Below, in pieces: positions 5,471-6,492 of a stretch of DNA of 6,492 nucleotides. The position numbers were made by a program, and so were the translations under genes. This stretch comes from an uncultured Oscillospiraceae bacterium. GTDB lineage: Bacteria > Bacillota > Clostridia > Oscillospirales > Oscillospiraceae. The DNA is taken from assembly GCA_910577525.1 (NCBI GenBank), contig CAJTLI010000073.1, positions 1 through 6,492 of the forward strand, written 5' to 3'. The notes beneath the pieces are model-generated. The model did not search any database. It was given only the letters and a program-made list of their open reading frames with translations, and was not told the DNA's origin. Position 1 is the stretch's first letter; each line of letters starts with the position of its first letter.

Positions 5471-6405
5471 TCCTCCTTTCGATGCGTCAGCCCCAGCTTC
5501 CGCTGAAGCAGCTCGTTCACGTCCTTGCCATAGGGCGGCGGTCTGTCCTGTACCGTGTACTTGTCCCCCAGGCCCTCCATGATGCCCGCCGCCGCGTCCC
5601 GGCCCACCTCGTCGTTGTCCAGATGGAGATAGAGCGTGTTGGTGCCGGGGTGGTCTTGGAGGTACTGGCTGAGAGCGAGAGGGATAACAAACTCCTGTTT
5701 CCGCTTGAACACCCCGCCCAGGGAGAGTAGAGCGTCCTGCCGCCAGTCCCGGCCATTCATTTTCAGCAAAGTGGCGTAGCTCAACAGGTCGATGGCCGAT
5801 TCAAACAGATGGACGCCGGGGGCGCTGGGGTTCTCCGCAATCGTGAACGAGTACCGCTTATCGCTGCCGGGGGCCTCGCCCTTGAAGTCCCCCACGGTGC
5901 CGCGCAGGGCGGCGTACCGGGGCTGGCCTTTCAGGTCACGGCCCACGAACACGCAGTTGTGATAGGGCAGGCTCTCGTACAAACGCCCGGTCTGGATGCA
6001 GTAGTCGATCACGTCATAGTCGATGCCCCGCCCGTGGAGATAGCTGACCATGTGGGTGGCGCACCGGCTGGCCTGGGGCAGAAGCAGCTTCCGTGGTTCC
6101 CGTTCCTTCGGCTTGGCCTGGGCCGCACGGGGCGCAGGGGAGAAGTTCTGGCCCACCAGGGCCTCCACCGCCTGGGTAAAGGAAAAGCCCTGGACTTTGA
6201 TGAGATAGTCCAGAGCCGTCTTGCCGCCGATGCCGCGGGAAAACCAATTCCATTTGCCGTTGCTGATTTTCAGGCTGTCATGCTCACGGGTGCAGTAGGT
6301 GCTGCCGCTGACGTGTACCAGCTCTTGGGGATCGAACCGCTGGAGGTAGGTCAGCAGGTCAAGCTCCTTTGCTTGGGTGATCTGTTCCGGCGTAACATAG
6401 CCCAT
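5458..6405 (-). CDS. DUF3991 and Toprim domain protein (primase-like)
   Basis: This 315-aa protein resembles the DUF3991-Toprim proteins of Firmicutes conjugative elements. Residues 15-85 match a degenerate CHC2-like, primase-type N-terminus (STYCTREHDSLKI, KWNWFSRGIGGKTALDYLI). Only Cys38 remains of what would be a zinc site in true DnaG. Residues 118-190 form the DUF3991 part (YLHGRGIDYDVIDYCI, RYAALRGT). The C-terminal Toprim fold shows HLFESAIDLLS with Glu202, then LYLHLDNDEVG with Asp263 and Asp265, and GKDVNELL with Asp295; these are the usual acidic metal ligands. The linker at 86-108 is Ala/Pro/Lys-rich. A role in priming or processing the transferred strand is a common proposal but unproven. 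GGGAGGG lies seven bases before the ATG, which directly follows the TAG of the upstream gene. Its stop overlaps the parM start region. Confidence 0.88.
   Translation of the reverse strand: MGYVTPEQITQAKELDLLTYLQRFDPQELVHVSGSTYCTREHDSLKISNGKWNWFSRGIGGKTALDYLIKVQGFSFTQAVEALVGQNFSPAPRAAQAKPKEREPRKLLLPQASRCATHMVSYLHGRGIDYDVIDYCIQTGRLYESLPYHNCVFVGRDLKGQPRYAALRGTVGDFKGEAPGSDKRYSFTIAENPSAPGVHLFESAIDLLSYATLLKMNGRDWRQDALLSLGGVFKRKQEFVIPLALSQYLQDHPGTNTLYLHLDNDEVGRDAAAGIMEGLGDKYTVQDRPPPYGKDVNELLQRKLGLTHRKEEWSR
5472..5478 (-). promoter_or_regulatory. Ribosome binding site that questions the parM start
   Basis: AAGGAGG read on the minus strand ends one base before the ATG at 5470, too close for normal initiation. 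It is ten bases before the GTG at 5461, which shares bases with the upstream TGA stop. It is 28 bases before the ATG at 5443. The GTG start is therefore the most plausible by spacing, giving a 307-aa protein. Confidence 0.55.
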
Positions 6406-6492
6406 CTACCGTCCCTCCCGCTGGCCCGCTTTCTTTTCAGCTTGTATCACAGCGTCGGCGCGGGCCTCGATCACGTCCCGCAAGTCCTCCAT
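6406..6492 (-). CDS. Hypothetical protein, C-terminal end (cut by window edge)
   Basis: An open frame enters from the right edge and ends in TAG at 6408-6406, immediately before the ATG of the DUF3991-Toprim gene. The visible 28 residues read MEDLRDVIEARADAVIQAEK and then KAGQREGR. They are a charged, probably helical tail. The ATG at 6492 is the last codon in the window and may be internal. The family cannot be told from this tail. The direct TAG-ATG junction, with the next gene's ribosome binding site inside this frame, supports a real operon partner. Confidence 0.45.
   Translation of the reverse strand: MEDLRDVIEARADAVIQAEKKAGQREGR

Overview
The window is part of the transfer and maintenance backbone of an integrative/conjugative or mobilizable element from a high-G+C member of the Clostridia. 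The gut Oscillospiraceae/Lachnospiraceae type is the most likely source. This rests on a MobC/MOBP-relaxase/PcfB (DUF3801) cassette, a DUF3991-Toprim protein, a ParM/ParR pair, strong AAGGAGG-type ribosome binding sites and single-base or overlapping gene junctions, all typical of Firmicutes elements. No chromosomal housekeeping gene, integrase, tRNA, rRNA, CRISPR array or insertion sequence is visible. The host assignment is inference.

Most genes lie on the minus strand and are read from the right edge to the left. In that order they are: the 3' end of an unknown gene (6492-6406); a DUF3991/Toprim primase-like protein (6405-5458); a ParM/StbA actin-like ATPase (5470-4538); a ParR-like ribbon-helix-helix adaptor (4541-4260); and a gap holding two identical 20-bp palindromes, the first-transcribed of which forms an intrinsic terminator. 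A 59-aa tryptophan-rich small protein follows (4168-3989), then a non-coding stretch dense in inverted repeats that is a candidate oriT (about 3882-3977).

A plus-strand toxin-antitoxin island sits at 2901-3871. It holds a VbhA-type antitoxin, a Fic-domain toxin overlapping it by 8 bases, and a strong intrinsic terminator. Its base composition is visibly lower in G+C than the relaxase gene beside it, suggesting later cargo.

Minus-strand transfer genes then resume: MobC (2813-2490), a MOBP-type relaxase (2488-1064), a PcfB/DUF3801 protein (1122-247) and the start of an ArdC-like ssDNA-binding/anti-restriction gene (244 to the left edge).

Together the genes make a coherent unit. MobC and the relaxase would nick and pilot the DNA, and PcfB is probably an accessory transfer factor. 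The ArdC-like protein would protect incoming single strands, and the DUF3991-Toprim protein may take part in DNA synthesis or processing. ParM/ParR would segregate the excised circle, and Fic/VbhA would add post-segregational stability. The points most worth a second look are the paired loss of the Fic motif's second arginine and the antitoxin's Ser/Thr, the duplicated palindrome beside parR, and the candidate oriT.
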